Below, piece after piece: positions 32,401 through 40,619 of a DNA stretch of 64,000 bases (positions within the stretch are counted from its first letter, which is position 1; each line of letters begins with the position of its first letter). The translations under genes were made by a program, and so were the position numbers. The stretch is taken from contig NZ_MBTA01000003.1 of assembly GCF_003609575.1 (NCBI RefSeq), forward strand, positions 1-64,000, written 5' to 3'. This DNA comes from Pelobium manganitolerans (GTDB taxonomy: Bacteria; Bacteroidota; Bacteroidia; Sphingobacteriales; Sphingobacteriaceae). Under the pieces are notes generated by a model that had not been told where the DNA came from, ran no database searches, and saw only the letters and a list, made by a program, of their open reading frames with translations.

Positions 32401-33483
32401 ATGAAAACCACCGCTTTAACCGCCAAGCACATCGGCTTAGGTGCCAAAATGATTCCCTTTGCCGGCTATAATATGCCCGTTCAATACGCTGGCATTAATG
32501 CCGAACATGAAACCGTACGCAATGCCGTAGGTGTTTTTGACGTGAGCCATATGGGCGAATTTATTGTGAAAGGCGAACAGGCTTTGGATCTGATTCAGAA
32601 GATAAGTTCAAATGACGCCTCAAAATTGGTGGATGGGAAAATCCAATACGCTTATATCCCAAATGAAACCGGTGGTATTGTAGACGATTTTTTGATTTAC
32701 CGTATAGATGCCCAAACTTATATGTTGGTGGTAAACGCGGCAAATATTCAAAAAGATTGGGATTGGATTCAACAGCACAACAGCTTTAATGTTGATGTAA
32801 AAGATATTTCTGACCGTACATCTTTATTGGCCGTACAAGGCCCAAAAGCTGCCGAGGCTTTGCAAAGCCTAACCAATATCGCGTTAAGCGAAATGGATTA
32901 TTACACTTTTAAAAAAGGCGCCTTTGCCGGTTTTGATAATGTATTGATATCCGCAACAGGCTATACCGGCGCTGGCGGTTTCGAAATTTATTTCGATAAC
33001 GCTTACGCAGAGGCAATTTGGGACGCCGTTTTTAAAGCAGGCGAGCCTTACGGTATTAAACCAATTGGCCTGGCCGCGCGCGATACTTTACGTTTAGAAA
33101 TGGGTTTCTGTTTGTACGGCAACGATATTGACGACCACACTTCTCCAATTGCGGCGGGCTTAGGCTGGGTGACAAAATTCACCAAAGATTTTGTGGGAGC
33201 TCAACTAATTCAACAACAGAAAGAGCAAGGTGTAAAGCAAAAGCTAGTAGGGTTTGAGATGTTGGAGCGTGGCATTCCCAGAAAAGATTATGAGGTAGTT
33301 GATGGCAACGGAAATTTAATTGGCAAAGTAACTTCGGGTACGCAGTCGCCGTCTTTACAAAAGGCCATCGGTTTGGCTTATGTAGATGTCGCTTTTGCTA
33401 ACGTTGGCAGCGAAGTTTACATCAAAATACGCGATAATAAAGTTAAAGCACAGGTGGTAAAACCTCCTTTTTATCAAAAATAA
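32401..33483 (+). CDS. gcvT: aminomethyltransferase (glycine cleavage T protein)
   Basis: Transfers the methylene group from lipoyl-bound aminomethyl to tetrahydrofolate in glycine cleavage. It is full length at 360 residues. Motifs include PFAGYNMPVQY, GVFDVSHMGEF, LLAVQGPKAAE, the folate-site TGYTGAGGFEIYF and LRLEMGFCLYGNDI. A TAttTTcG box at 32346-32353 may be its -7 element. The other gcv genes are not adjacent. comB follows after 3 bp. Confidence 0.97.
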   Translation: MKTTALTAKHIGLGAKMIPFAGYNMPVQYAGINAEHETVRNAVGVFDVSHMGEFIVKGEQALDLIQKISSNDASKLVDGKIQYAYIPNETGGIVDDFLIYRIDAQTYMLVVNAANIQKDWDWIQQHNSFNVDVKDISDRTSLLAVQGPKAAEALQSLTNIALSEMDYYTFKKGAFAGFDNVLISATGYTGAGGFEIYFDNAYAEAIWDAVFKAGEPYGIKPIGLAARDTLRLEMGFCLYGNDIDDHTSPIAAGLGWVTKFTKDFVGAQLIQQQKEQGVKQKLVGFEMLERGIPRKDYEVVDGNGNLIGKVTSGTQSPSLQKAIGLAYVDVAFANVGSEVYIKIRDNKVKAQVVKPPFYQK

Positions 33484-33486
33484 TTC

Positions 33487-34197
33487 ATGCAAAAAAACAT
33501 ACAGGTTTGCCTAACGCCGGCTTTAATCTCGCTGTACGATTTATCCAATTCCATAGTAGTAGTTATAGATATTTTTAGGGCAACCAGCTCTATTTGTTAC
33601 GGTATAGAAAACGGCGCCGAAGCTATTATTCCGGTAGCTACAGTTGATGAATGCCGCAATTATGGGCGAGGTTGCCTGCTAGCCGCCGAGCGCGACGGTA
33701 AAGTGGTAGAAGGATTCGATTTTGGCAATTCTCCTTTCTCTTATACGGCAGAAAAGGTTGCAGGTAAAACCATTGTTTTAACCACCACCAACGGCACGCA
33801 CGCCATTAACGAATCTAAAAAAACCGCCTATCAAGTCATTATCGGCTCGTTTTTGAATTTAGACGCAGTTTGCGATTATTTAAAAGCAGCGCAAAAAGAT
33901 GTGGTTTTGCTTTGCGCCGGATGGAAGAACAAATTCAATTTAGAAGATACCCTTTTCGCGGGCGCAGTAGTGCATCAATTAAAAGGCGAAGATTATTTTT
34001 TAGACGATAGCAGCACCGCCGCAGAAGATTTGTACCTTTTGGCTAAAGATGATTTAAAAGCCTACACCGGTAAAACCTCGCACAGTGAGAGGTTAAAAAA
34101 CTTGGGTATTGAAAAAGATATTGAGTTTTGTTTAAATGTGAATACTACGCAAAGCATACCGGTTTTAAAGGGGGATAAGCTGGTGAGGTTAGGGTGA
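33487..34197 (+). CDS. comB: 2-phosphosulfolactate phosphatase family protein
   Basis: A 236-residue ComB-family protein. Recognisable parts are VVVIDIFRATSSICYGIENGA, LAAERDGKVVEGFDFGNSP, LTTTNGTHAI and LLCAGWKNKFNLEDTLFAGA. ComB hydrolyses phosphosulfolactate in coenzyme M synthesis in archaea. In Bacteroidota, where CoM is not expected, members may serve sulfolactate metabolism or another phosphatase role, so the substrate is uncertain. It is tightly spaced behind gcvT. Confidence 0.88.
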   Translation: MQKNIQVCLTPALISLYDLSNSIVVVIDIFRATSSICYGIENGAEAIIPVATVDECRNYGRGCLLAAERDGKVVEGFDFGNSPFSYTAEKVAGKTIVLTTTNGTHAINESKKTAYQVIIGSFLNLDAVCDYLKAAQKDVVLLCAGWKNKFNLEDTLFAGAVVHQLKGEDYFLDDSSTAAEDLYLLAKDDLKAYTGKTSHSERLKNLGIEKDIEFCLNVNTTQSIPVLKGDKLVRLG

Positions 34198-34279
34198 TAT
34201 TTTTTTTTAATTAGTAAAATTGTTAATTTAAAAAACTAACAACTTTGTAAAACAACATTCTGAAACTATCGCGGGCGAT

Positions 34280-36580
34280 ATGGCTAAAATTGTTTTGTTG
34301 CTCATGTTTTTCACTTTAAACGCTTTTCCTCAAAATGTTAGGGCTTTAATTGAAAAAGTATATCTCCACACCAGTGCCGATAAGCTTGCGCAAGGCAACA
34401 CGCTCTGGTTCAGCGCCTATCTATACAGCAATCTTCCCTTAAACCAATCCGATGAAGTGTTATACGTGGATTTAGTAGATTTAGCAGGCAAAAGCGTTGA
34501 ACAACGAAAAATAATCAATATCAAAAATGGGGTAGCAGAGGGGGCTTTTTTTATACAAAATAACCTGCATAGCGGATTATATCTAATCCGCGCATATACG
34601 AGATGGATGTCCTTATACGCCAATCAGGCGGTTTTTGAGAAGCGGATTTATATTGGCACTGCTCAAACAGAAGAAAAAACCGAAATAGGTCCGAGCAAAA
34701 CCGAGGCCTTAGAATTTTTTCCGGAAGGAGGTACATGGATGCCTCATAAAGATTGGAAGTTTGCCGTAAGATTAACCGGAGGTGGTGTATATCCGCATAC
34801 GGTAACCATCTATAACGTAAAAAATAAACCTTTAAAAACTTTTTTAACAGACAGGTTCGGTTTAGGCACCTTTACGTTGGATAAAAACAGTGATGCGTCT
34901 TATGCCGTTATAAGTGGCGATAAAAAAGCTCAGAGATTTGCTATTCCCGCATCTAAACATCAAGCAGTATCGATGAACGTATTAAGCGGAGAAAACATCG
35001 TTATAAATATTTGTCGTTTGCCTAATAGCGAAACTGTTAATAAACCTTTGTTGTTGATTGGTACATCCGCTTTCGGATATTTTACAAGAAAAGTTGTTCA
35101 TCTCCCGTCTGATACGATGCTTCATTTTGCTGCCAAAGACCTGCCTCCTGGGTTGTTGAATTTTTCGGTATATAAAGATGATGTATTAATAAGTCATAGA
35201 TTTGTTTACCACAAGACTTCCCAAACAAAAGAACCTGCGGCGCTTAAATTAAGCAAGTTAGCTAAACGCGGAGATAGCCTCTTTTGCGAAATAGATACAT
35301 CGCCCTATGCACACCTCTCCTTAGCTGTGTGTACGCAAAAGCAAAGCAATGCCGATATGAACTTGTATTTTGGTTTAATAGCAGAGCTTAAAAGTAATGA
35401 AGGAAGAACATTGGATTATTTCAACAGTCCCACTCCCGACACAACAGCCTTCTTACTGTCCTTGTCACCAACAGATTTGTTTCGCCAAAATCTGCCAGCT
35501 AGTATTGCTTATTTGCCCGAAAAAGGCATTTCCGTACGCGGAACAGTGATGGAAAAAACTAAAGCTTTACCCAACGTAAATATTAGTTTGACGCTCAGCA
35601 ACTCTGCCCAATCCATATTATTGCCTACGCGTACTGACAGTTTGGGAAAGTTTAGCTTTGATAATCTTATTTTTTACGGAAAGACTAAATTGAGGTTGAC
35701 GGCGATGGATGCTAAAGGCGAAAAAAAAGGAGAGATTGTCTTGGACAGCAATTATGCCTTAATGGATATCCCGAAATTGCCTTCGGATACTATCGGTAAC
35801 TATGCGATTAAGCATCTTAAAACGCGCGATAAAACAGACCAAGAGGAACAGTTGAAGGTAGCTGGTCAAATGTTGGACCAAGTAGTGGTCAACGCTAAAA
35901 AAAATATCCTATTGCTTAATGGATTTTTTTCCGCGTTGCATGATGATCAAGCGTTTGAATTAGGGACAAAAGATTTAGAATACCAAACACTCACTTGGTG
36001 GCTTTTAAAAAATGTAAAAGGAGCTTTGCCTTCTGGGGGCAATGAAAATGGTGTGATGTTTTGGTGTTTGGATACTTTGCTGGTTGAACCAAACCAAGTT
36101 AGGTGTAAAAAGGTAATGCTATACCCGCAATTTGTAGTTGACGGAAGAGAATACTTTACCGATATACCTGATGTAGCTAAAAGCTATCGCGAAGAGTTTT
36201 TCAATCTACCTTTAGGTAAAATTGAAACCATTAGGGTACAGCTATTAAGTGGTTATATAATGGGCGTTGCATCTTGTTTGGTAGAAAGGGTTGTAATTTA
36301 TGTTACACTAAAAGAACAAGTTTCAGGTAAAGGTTTCTTGTCAGCAGATATAAACGGTTTCGATAAGTCCTATAGTTTTAATTGGGACATGGGTGAGCAA
36401 CCCCTTATTTACTGGAAGCCGGATATCGTTGCTGATGATAAAGGAAAAGTGGAACTTAACTTTGCTATACCCCCACAGATAGAAATACCGCGTCTATTTT
36501 ACGATATTAGAGGCAAATCCTTGAAAGGAGAAATAATTCAGGAATCGCTTGTTGTAAACTTAGCCAGCCAAAAAGACTAA
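34280..36580 (+). CDS. exported macroglobulin-like (MG2) protein
   Basis: A 766-residue protein. A short signal peptide (residues 1-18, ending NAFPQ) precedes a macroglobulin MG2-like strand region (KVYLHTSADKLAQGNTLWFS, then LHSGLYLIRAYTRWM). Further beta domains follow, one of the carboxypeptidase-regulatory type near residue 420 (ISVRGTVMEKTKALPNVNIS), and the protein ends with an IPPQIEIPRLFYDIRG stretch. Bacteroidota carry many such proteins, often with a TonB-plug-like part; no barrel is present here. Function is unknown. It stands alone, 82 bp after comB, and ends at a bidirectional terminator. Confidence 0.75.
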   Translation: MAKIVLLLMFFTLNAFPQNVRALIEKVYLHTSADKLAQGNTLWFSAYLYSNLPLNQSDEVLYVDLVDLAGKSVEQRKIINIKNGVAEGAFFIQNNLHSGLYLIRAYTRWMSLYANQAVFEKRIYIGTAQTEEKTEIGPSKTEALEFFPEGGTWMPHKDWKFAVRLTGGGVYPHTVTIYNVKNKPLKTFLTDRFGLGTFTLDKNSDASYAVISGDKKAQRFAIPASKHQAVSMNVLSGENIVINICRLPNSETVNKPLLLIGTSAFGYFTRKVVHLPSDTMLHFAAKDLPPGLLNFSVYKDDVLISHRFVYHKTSQTKEPAALKLSKLAKRGDSLFCEIDTSPYAHLSLAVCTQKQSNADMNLYFGLIAELKSNEGRTLDYFNSPTPDTTAFLLSLSPTDLFRQNLPASIAYLPEKGISVRGTVMEKTKALPNVNISLTLSNSAQSILLPTRTDSLGKFSFDNLIFYGKTKLRLTAMDAKGEKKGEIVLDSNYALMDIPKLPSDTIGNYAIKHLKTRDKTDQEEQLKVAGQMLDQVVVNAKKNILLLNGFFSALHDDQAFELGTKDLEYQTLTWWLLKNVKGALPSGGNENGVMFWCLDTLLVEPNQVRCKKVMLYPQFVVDGREYFTDIPDVAKSYREEFFNLPLGKIETIRVQLLSGYIMGVASCLVERVVIYVTLKEQVSGKGFLSADINGFDKSYSFNWDMGEQPLIYWKPDIVADDKGKVELNFAIPPQIEIPRLFYDIRGKSLKGEIIQESLVVNLASQKD

Positions 36581-36583
36581 CAC

Positions 36584-36617
36584 AAAAAAGGCAGGCGCAA
36601 CTGCACCTGCCTTTTTT
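36584..36617. terminator. bidirectional terminator
   Basis: AAAAAAGGCAGG pairs with CCTGCCTTTTTT around a short loop. It lies between the convergent MG2-like gene and the small gene at 36635 and can serve both strands. Confidence 0.88.
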
Positions 36618-36634
36618 CCGTGATATTATTGCAA

Positions 36635-37075
36635 TTAAGCAACCGAAACTACATTCAGTTTCAAAAAAAAATTTTCAAAATTAACGGTGTTGCCGCTCAA
36701 CCAGTTCATCATCCCAAACACACCGTTTTCTTGTTGTTGCTCTTCCCTGGTTTGTTTTACAAATTTTGTCATCACCGCAGGAATCACATTTTCACTCAGC
36801 GCTCTCGCGTCTTCCATATCTAAATTAAAATAACGGTTTAAGCGGTGCGCGTATTTGTTGGTCATTGCCTTTGTTAAACCTTGGTAATTCGACTGTTTTC
36901 CGGTGAAATAAGACATCACGTCTTTTGCCTTGCCATGGTCAATTTGTGATTTTAGCACGTCCACAATTACTCCTGTTGCTTCATGCATTGCATCCCTCAG
37001 GCTGTTTTGGCCCAGGTTTGATGCCTGGAAAGCTTGCTCGCTTTCTTTTACAATTTGATTCAATTTTTCAAACAT
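36635..37075 (-). CDS. small conserved-looking hypothetical protein
   Basis: A 146-residue protein I cannot assign to a family. It is predicted mainly alpha-helical, with amphipathic helices in residues 1-60 (MFEKLNQIVKESEQAFQASN) and MTNKYAHRLNRYFNLDMEDA in the middle. The second half loosely recalls DUF937/DUF2780-type helical proteins. There is no signal peptide or membrane span. The frame is bounded by a terminator and an AT-rich upstream region, so it is probably monocistronic. Confidence 0.6.
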   Translation of the reverse strand: MFEKLNQIVKESEQAFQASNLGQNSLRDAMHEATGVIVDVLKSQIDHGKAKDVMSYFTGKQSNYQGLTKAMTNKYAHRLNRYFNLDMEDARALSENVIPAVMTKFVKQTREEQQQENGVFGMMNWLSGNTVNFENFFLKLNVVSVA

Positions 37076-37214
37076 GTCGGTAATTATTAGCTGTTAACAA
37101 ATACGTTACAAAAATAGAGGTTATTTGATGATTTTATAACGAATTGCGGATTTTGTTTGTTGGTTGTTAATTTGATGACAATTGTTTTACAATATATTTA
37201 GCGTTAGGGGCAAA

Positions 37215-37250
37215 AAAAAGGAAATCTGTTAAAATATGATTTCCTTTTCT
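37215..37250 (-). terminator. OmpA-family gene terminator
   Basis: On the minus strand GAAAAGGAAATC pairs with GATTTCCTTTT and continues into a T run. It lies 22 bp after the stop codon of the lipoprotein gene. Confidence 0.85.
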
Positions 37251-37271
37251 ACATCATCGGTATTTTGCCGA

Positions 37272-37955
37272 TTAGTTAGTTGCGGCCTTAGCCTCTTGTT
37301 TCATTTTTTCGTTTGCAACAATTACAATTTCTACTCTTCGGTTTTGCGCCATGCCCTCTGCCGTATCATTAGAAGCAATTGGCTCACTCTCGCCTTTACC
37401 TACAGTTTTTAATCTGGAAGAGCTTACGCCTTGAGCTACTGCGTAGTTTTTAACCGCCGCTGCTCTTCTTTCAGATAAGCCCATGTTGTAAGCATCACTG
37501 CCAGAAGCATCTGTATGGCCAATTACCATAATATCTGTATCTGGGTATTTATTTAAAGAAGCCGCTAGGTTGTCTATGTTCTGTTTCGCAGCCGCTTGTA
37601 GTTCTGATTTATCTACCCCAAATAAAATGCCTGAGTCGAATTTCACAATAATGCCTTCTTCGTAAGGGATAACCTCTGCACCTGGTATGCTTTGCTGAAT
37701 TTCTTTGGCCTGTCTGTCCATTTTACGGCCAATAAATGCGCCGGCAGTACCGCCAATTGCGCCACCAATAATTGCTCCAACAGCAGTGTTGCCAGCTTTT
37801 TTCCCAATCAGCGCACCAATGGTTCCGCCCGCTGCGGCACCAATCCCAGCGCCTTTTTGTGTATTTGTTAACGATTTGCAGGCAGGCATAATAGCCGTAG
37901 CGCCGAAAACCGCAACCAAGCCCAACGCTGTAACTTTTAATTTTGTAGCTTTCAT
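37272..37955 (-). CDS. OmpA-family lipoprotein with glycine-zipper domain
   Basis: A 227-residue envelope protein. The N-terminal signal ends in IMPAC, making C26 the likely lipidation site. A glycine-zipper segment spans about residues 35-82 (GAGIGAAAGGTIGALIG, AIIGGAIGGTAGAFIG). An OmpA peptidoglycan-binding domain occupies about 100-218 (VIGHTDASGSDAYNMGLSER, VGKGESEPIASN, QNRRVEIVI). It tethers the outer membrane to peptidoglycan. ATG at 37955 (MKATKLKV) is the real start; the longer frame would begin at TTG. Confidence 0.92.
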   Translation of the reverse strand: MKATKLKVTALGLVAVFGATAIMPACKSLTNTQKGAGIGAAAGGTIGALIGKKAGNTAVGAIIGGAIGGTAGAFIGRKMDRQAKEIQQSIPGAEVIPYEEGIIVKFDSGILFGVDKSELQAAAKQNIDNLAASLNKYPDTDIMVIGHTDASGSDAYNMGLSERRAAAVKNYAVAQGVSSSRLKTVGKGESEPIASNDTAEGMAQNRRVEIVIVANEKMKQEAKAATN

Positions 37956-38024
37956 AATATTCAATTGTATTGTTTGTGCAACAATACAAACAAAATGCCA
38001 AAAAAAGATGTTTATTTTGCCCGG

Positions 38025-38861
38025 ATGCCAAATTCAAAAAAAAATAAATTAGCCATACTTGGCTGCGGTTGGCTGGGTTTACCCTTAGCCCAAAGTTTTG
38101 TAAACGCAGGGTGGCTAGTTAACGGCAGTACTACCCGTCACGAAAAGCTGAGCCACTTAGGTGAAAACGGAATCCAACCCTTTCTAATAAATTTAGGCGC
38201 GATGGATGCACCGGAGAATTTAAGATCTTTTTTAGAAGCGGATGTGCTTATCGTTAATGTTCCGCCCGGGAGGCCGGAAAGCGAGGCATCTACTTATCAA
38301 GAAAAAATGGAAGTGTTGGCTACTGCATTGCGCCAATCTTTGGTTAAAAAAGTAATGTTCATCTCTTCAACCAGTGTTTATGCTGATAACTGCACCGTTC
38401 ATACAGAGGAAAGTTTGGCTTTCGCCGATAGCAACTCTGGAAAGCGCATGATGGCAGCCGAACAGGTTTTTAATCAACTGCCAAACGTTCAGTGTACTGT
38501 TGTCCGTTTTGGTGGACTAATTAATGTGCAACGGCATCCGGGACGGTTTTTTAACGGAAAAACAGCGGTTGCCAACGGTTTAGCACCAGTTAATTTGATT
38601 CATCTGGATGATTGTATCGGGATTATCGATAAAATCATTAATAACAATTTGTGGGGCCAAACCTTTAACGCTGTTGCACCATCGCATCCCGATAAGGAAA
38701 CATTTTATACTTTGGCAACGCAAAAATACGGCGGGATTTCGCCAAGCTTCATCCGAGAGAAGCTGGAATTCAAAATTATTTCTTCAGATAAGATTTTGAA
38801 AACAGGTTACCGCTTTAAACATCCCGATTTGTTAAATTGGTTAAAAGAAACAGATAAATAA
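38025..38861 (+). CDS. NAD(P)-dependent epimerase/reductase-like protein (YeeZ type)
   Basis: A 278-residue Rossmann-fold protein of the atypical extended SDR group. It has a GCGWLGLPLA nucleotide-binding motif near the N-terminus, VMFISSTSVYADN in place of the classical active-site region, and INLIHLDDCIGIIDKII late in the chain (here VNLIHLDDC). The YxxxK motif is degenerate, so catalytic activity is uncertain. The start may be ATG 38025 or ATG 37995; the shorter form begins closer to the Rossmann strand. Its stop overlaps the next start by 1 bp (TAATG). Confidence 0.8.
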   Translation: MPNSKKNKLAILGCGWLGLPLAQSFVNAGWLVNGSTTRHEKLSHLGENGIQPFLINLGAMDAPENLRSFLEADVLIVNVPPGRPESEASTYQEKMEVLATALRQSLVKKVMFISSTSVYADNCTVHTEESLAFADSNSGKRMMAAEQVFNQLPNVQCTVVRFGGLINVQRHPGRFFNGKTAVANGLAPVNLIHLDDCIGIIDKIINNNLWGQTFNAVAPSHPDKETFYTLATQKYGGISPSFIREKLEFKIISSDKILKTGYRFKHPDLLNWLKETDK

Positions 38862-39271
38862 TGGAGAAACTAAAGGGCGTAATTATAGCAAATTCAAAGT
38901 TGAAGGACGAGTTAACGGCGATGCTTAAAACCGAGACTGTGCAAGTAATTGATGCTTTTGAACATCAAAAAGATGCCATTGAACATATAAACCAGCTTGA
39001 GCCAAACCTGTTATTTCTAGAAACGCAGGCCGGTGAATTGGCAACCAATAATTTCTTAGCTAAGCTAACGAAGCAACCTACGCTGGTTTTTTTAACCAAA
39101 GACGAGGCAAGCCTTCAAACCTTCAAGGCGAATAAGTTGCATTATCTTAGCCTGCCTATCCATCCTCAACAACTAAAACAACTACTAGCTCAGCTTACAG
39201 GCGTACATTCGCAGTTGGCAGATAAAATGAAAGCAGTTTTGGGCAAGCTGAAGCTATCAGAAGAGCCTTAA
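38861..39271 (+). CDS. degenerate receiver-like protein
   Basis: A 136-residue protein with a receiver-like pattern: a first strand GVIIANSKLKDELTAML, LEPNLLFLETQ where a phosphoacceptor aspartate would be (here Glu), TLVFLTKDEA and LHYLSLPIHPQQL resembling the K-P turn with Ser-Leu in place of Lys. It probably cannot be phosphorylated and may act as a pseudo-receiver. It is translationally coupled to the SDR-like gene and overlaps the 3' end of the convergent methyltransferase gene by 4 bp. Confidence 0.6.
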   Translation: MEKLKGVIIANSKLKDELTAMLKTETVQVIDAFEHQKDAIEHINQLEPNLLFLETQAGELATNNFLAKLTKQPTLVFLTKDEASLQTFKANKLHYLSLPIHPQQLKQLLAQLTGVHSQLADKMKAVLGKLKLSEEP

Positions 39272-40452
39272 CATATCCGGCACAATAAGCCTTTTAAATA
39301 TTCACCTTCCGGAAACGAACTGCGTAGCGGGTGGTCTTCTGGCTGGGTAAACTGGTGGATAATTTGAACTTCCTTATCCGCATCCAAAGCTGCCCAGGCA
39401 ATAATCTGTTTAAAAGTTTCGATATCTACCGCGCCAGAACAGCTAAACGTCGCCAATAAACCGCCTTTTTCTAGCAATTGCATCCCTAGGCGGTTCAAGT
39501 CTTTATAGGCGCGGGCCGCGCGGTCCAGTGCAGAGCGCGATGGTGCATATTTTGGAGGATCCAGCACAATTAAATCAAACGTTTTTCCGTCTTCTTTAAA
39601 AGTACGCAACTGTTTGTTCACATCGTTTTGGATGGCCTGGTGGGCATTTGTATCAAAATTGTTTAGCGCCATGTTCTGCTTTAAGGTTTCGATAGCTAAA
39701 GCTGAGCTATCTACCGAGGTAACCGCTTTAGCGCCCTGCGCAAACGCGTTTAACGTAAAACCGCCACTGTAACAAAAACAATCAAGCACAGATTTATCTT
39801 TCGCATATCTGGCAACCACCTCGCGGTTAACTCTTTGATCGCAATAAAAACCCGACTTTTGTCCGTCTGCAATGTTAATGCGGTAAACAATTCCGTTTTC
39901 TTTTACCTCTACAAATTCCGGAGGCATTTGTCCCCAAAGCAAACCTTTTGCATCCTCTAATCCATCGTGTGCACGGGCGCTGTTATCACTTTTATCAAAA
40001 ATACCTTTGGCGCCGGTTTGTTTTTGTAATTCATCAATAATTATCGGTTTTAAGCGATCCATGCCGGTGGTTAGTATTTGCACAGATAGGTAATCTGCAA
40101 ATTGGTCCACAATTAAGCCCGGTAAAAAGTCAGATTCGCTAAAAATTAAGCGGCAGGTATTGTTTGCTGCTGAAAGCAAATGCGCACGGTTTTTTACGGC
40201 AGTCCCAATTTTTTGACGCAACCAGTCTTCGTTGGGCAGTTGGCTTTGGTCCCAGCTTAACAAGCGTAGCGCCACCCGAGATTCGGCATTATAAAACCCG
40301 TAAGCTAAAAAATCGTGTTTTGCAGAACGTACGCAAACCAAATCTCCATTTGCAGTTTTGCCCTTTATTTTATCTATCGCACCAGAAAAAATCCAGGGAT
40401 GACGTTGTAAAACAGCTTTTTCTTTTCCTTTTTTCAGTAAAATATCCACCAT
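39268..40452 (-). CDS. class I rRNA methyltransferase, RlmI-like
   Basis: A 394-residue SAM-dependent enzyme of the RlmI/RlmK cytosine-5 methyltransferase group. It has an N-terminal PUA domain (ILLKKGKEKAVLQRHPWIFS), a central EEHD-type domain (NGIVYRINIADGQKSGFYCD), the SAM motif VLDCFCYSGGFTLNAF and the catalytic LDPPKYAPSR. The expected target is 23S rRNA m5C, as for E. coli RlmI; exact position is unproven. ATG at 40452 replaces a TTG-initiated longer frame. Confidence 0.9.
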   Translation of the reverse strand: MVDILLKKGKEKAVLQRHPWIFSGAIDKIKGKTANGDLVCVRSAKHDFLAYGFYNAESRVALRLLSWDQSQLPNEDWLRQKIGTAVKNRAHLLSAANNTCRLIFSESDFLPGLIVDQFADYLSVQILTTGMDRLKPIIIDELQKQTGAKGIFDKSDNSARAHDGLEDAKGLLWGQMPPEFVEVKENGIVYRINIADGQKSGFYCDQRVNREVVARYAKDKSVLDCFCYSGGFTLNAFAQGAKAVTSVDSSALAIETLKQNMALNNFDTNAHQAIQNDVNKQLRTFKEDGKTFDLIVLDPPKYAPSRSALDRAARAYKDLNRLGMQLLEKGGLLATFSCSGAVDIETFKQIIAWAALDADKEVQIIHQFTQPEDHPLRSSFPEGEYLKGLLCRIC

Positions 40453-40574
40453 AGGCTGCAAAGTTATAATAATGCTTTTTTATAGAAACATTATCTGTAA
40501 CAAATGGGCTTTGTGTTTATAATTGCCTAGTTAATTGGTAGATATAAAGAAAATTATTTTTAGGCTTTACTAGT

Positions 40575-40582
40575 TAAATTTG
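40575..40582 (+). promoter_or_regulatory. possible -7 box of the PpiD-like gene
   Basis: TAAATTTG matches TAnnTTTG and lies 38 bp before the chosen ATG. I see no TTG at the right distance upstream, so the call is tentative. Confidence 0.4.
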
Positions 40583-40619
40583 TATCTTGCGCCCTCTAAA
40601 AATAAGCTATATACAAGAT

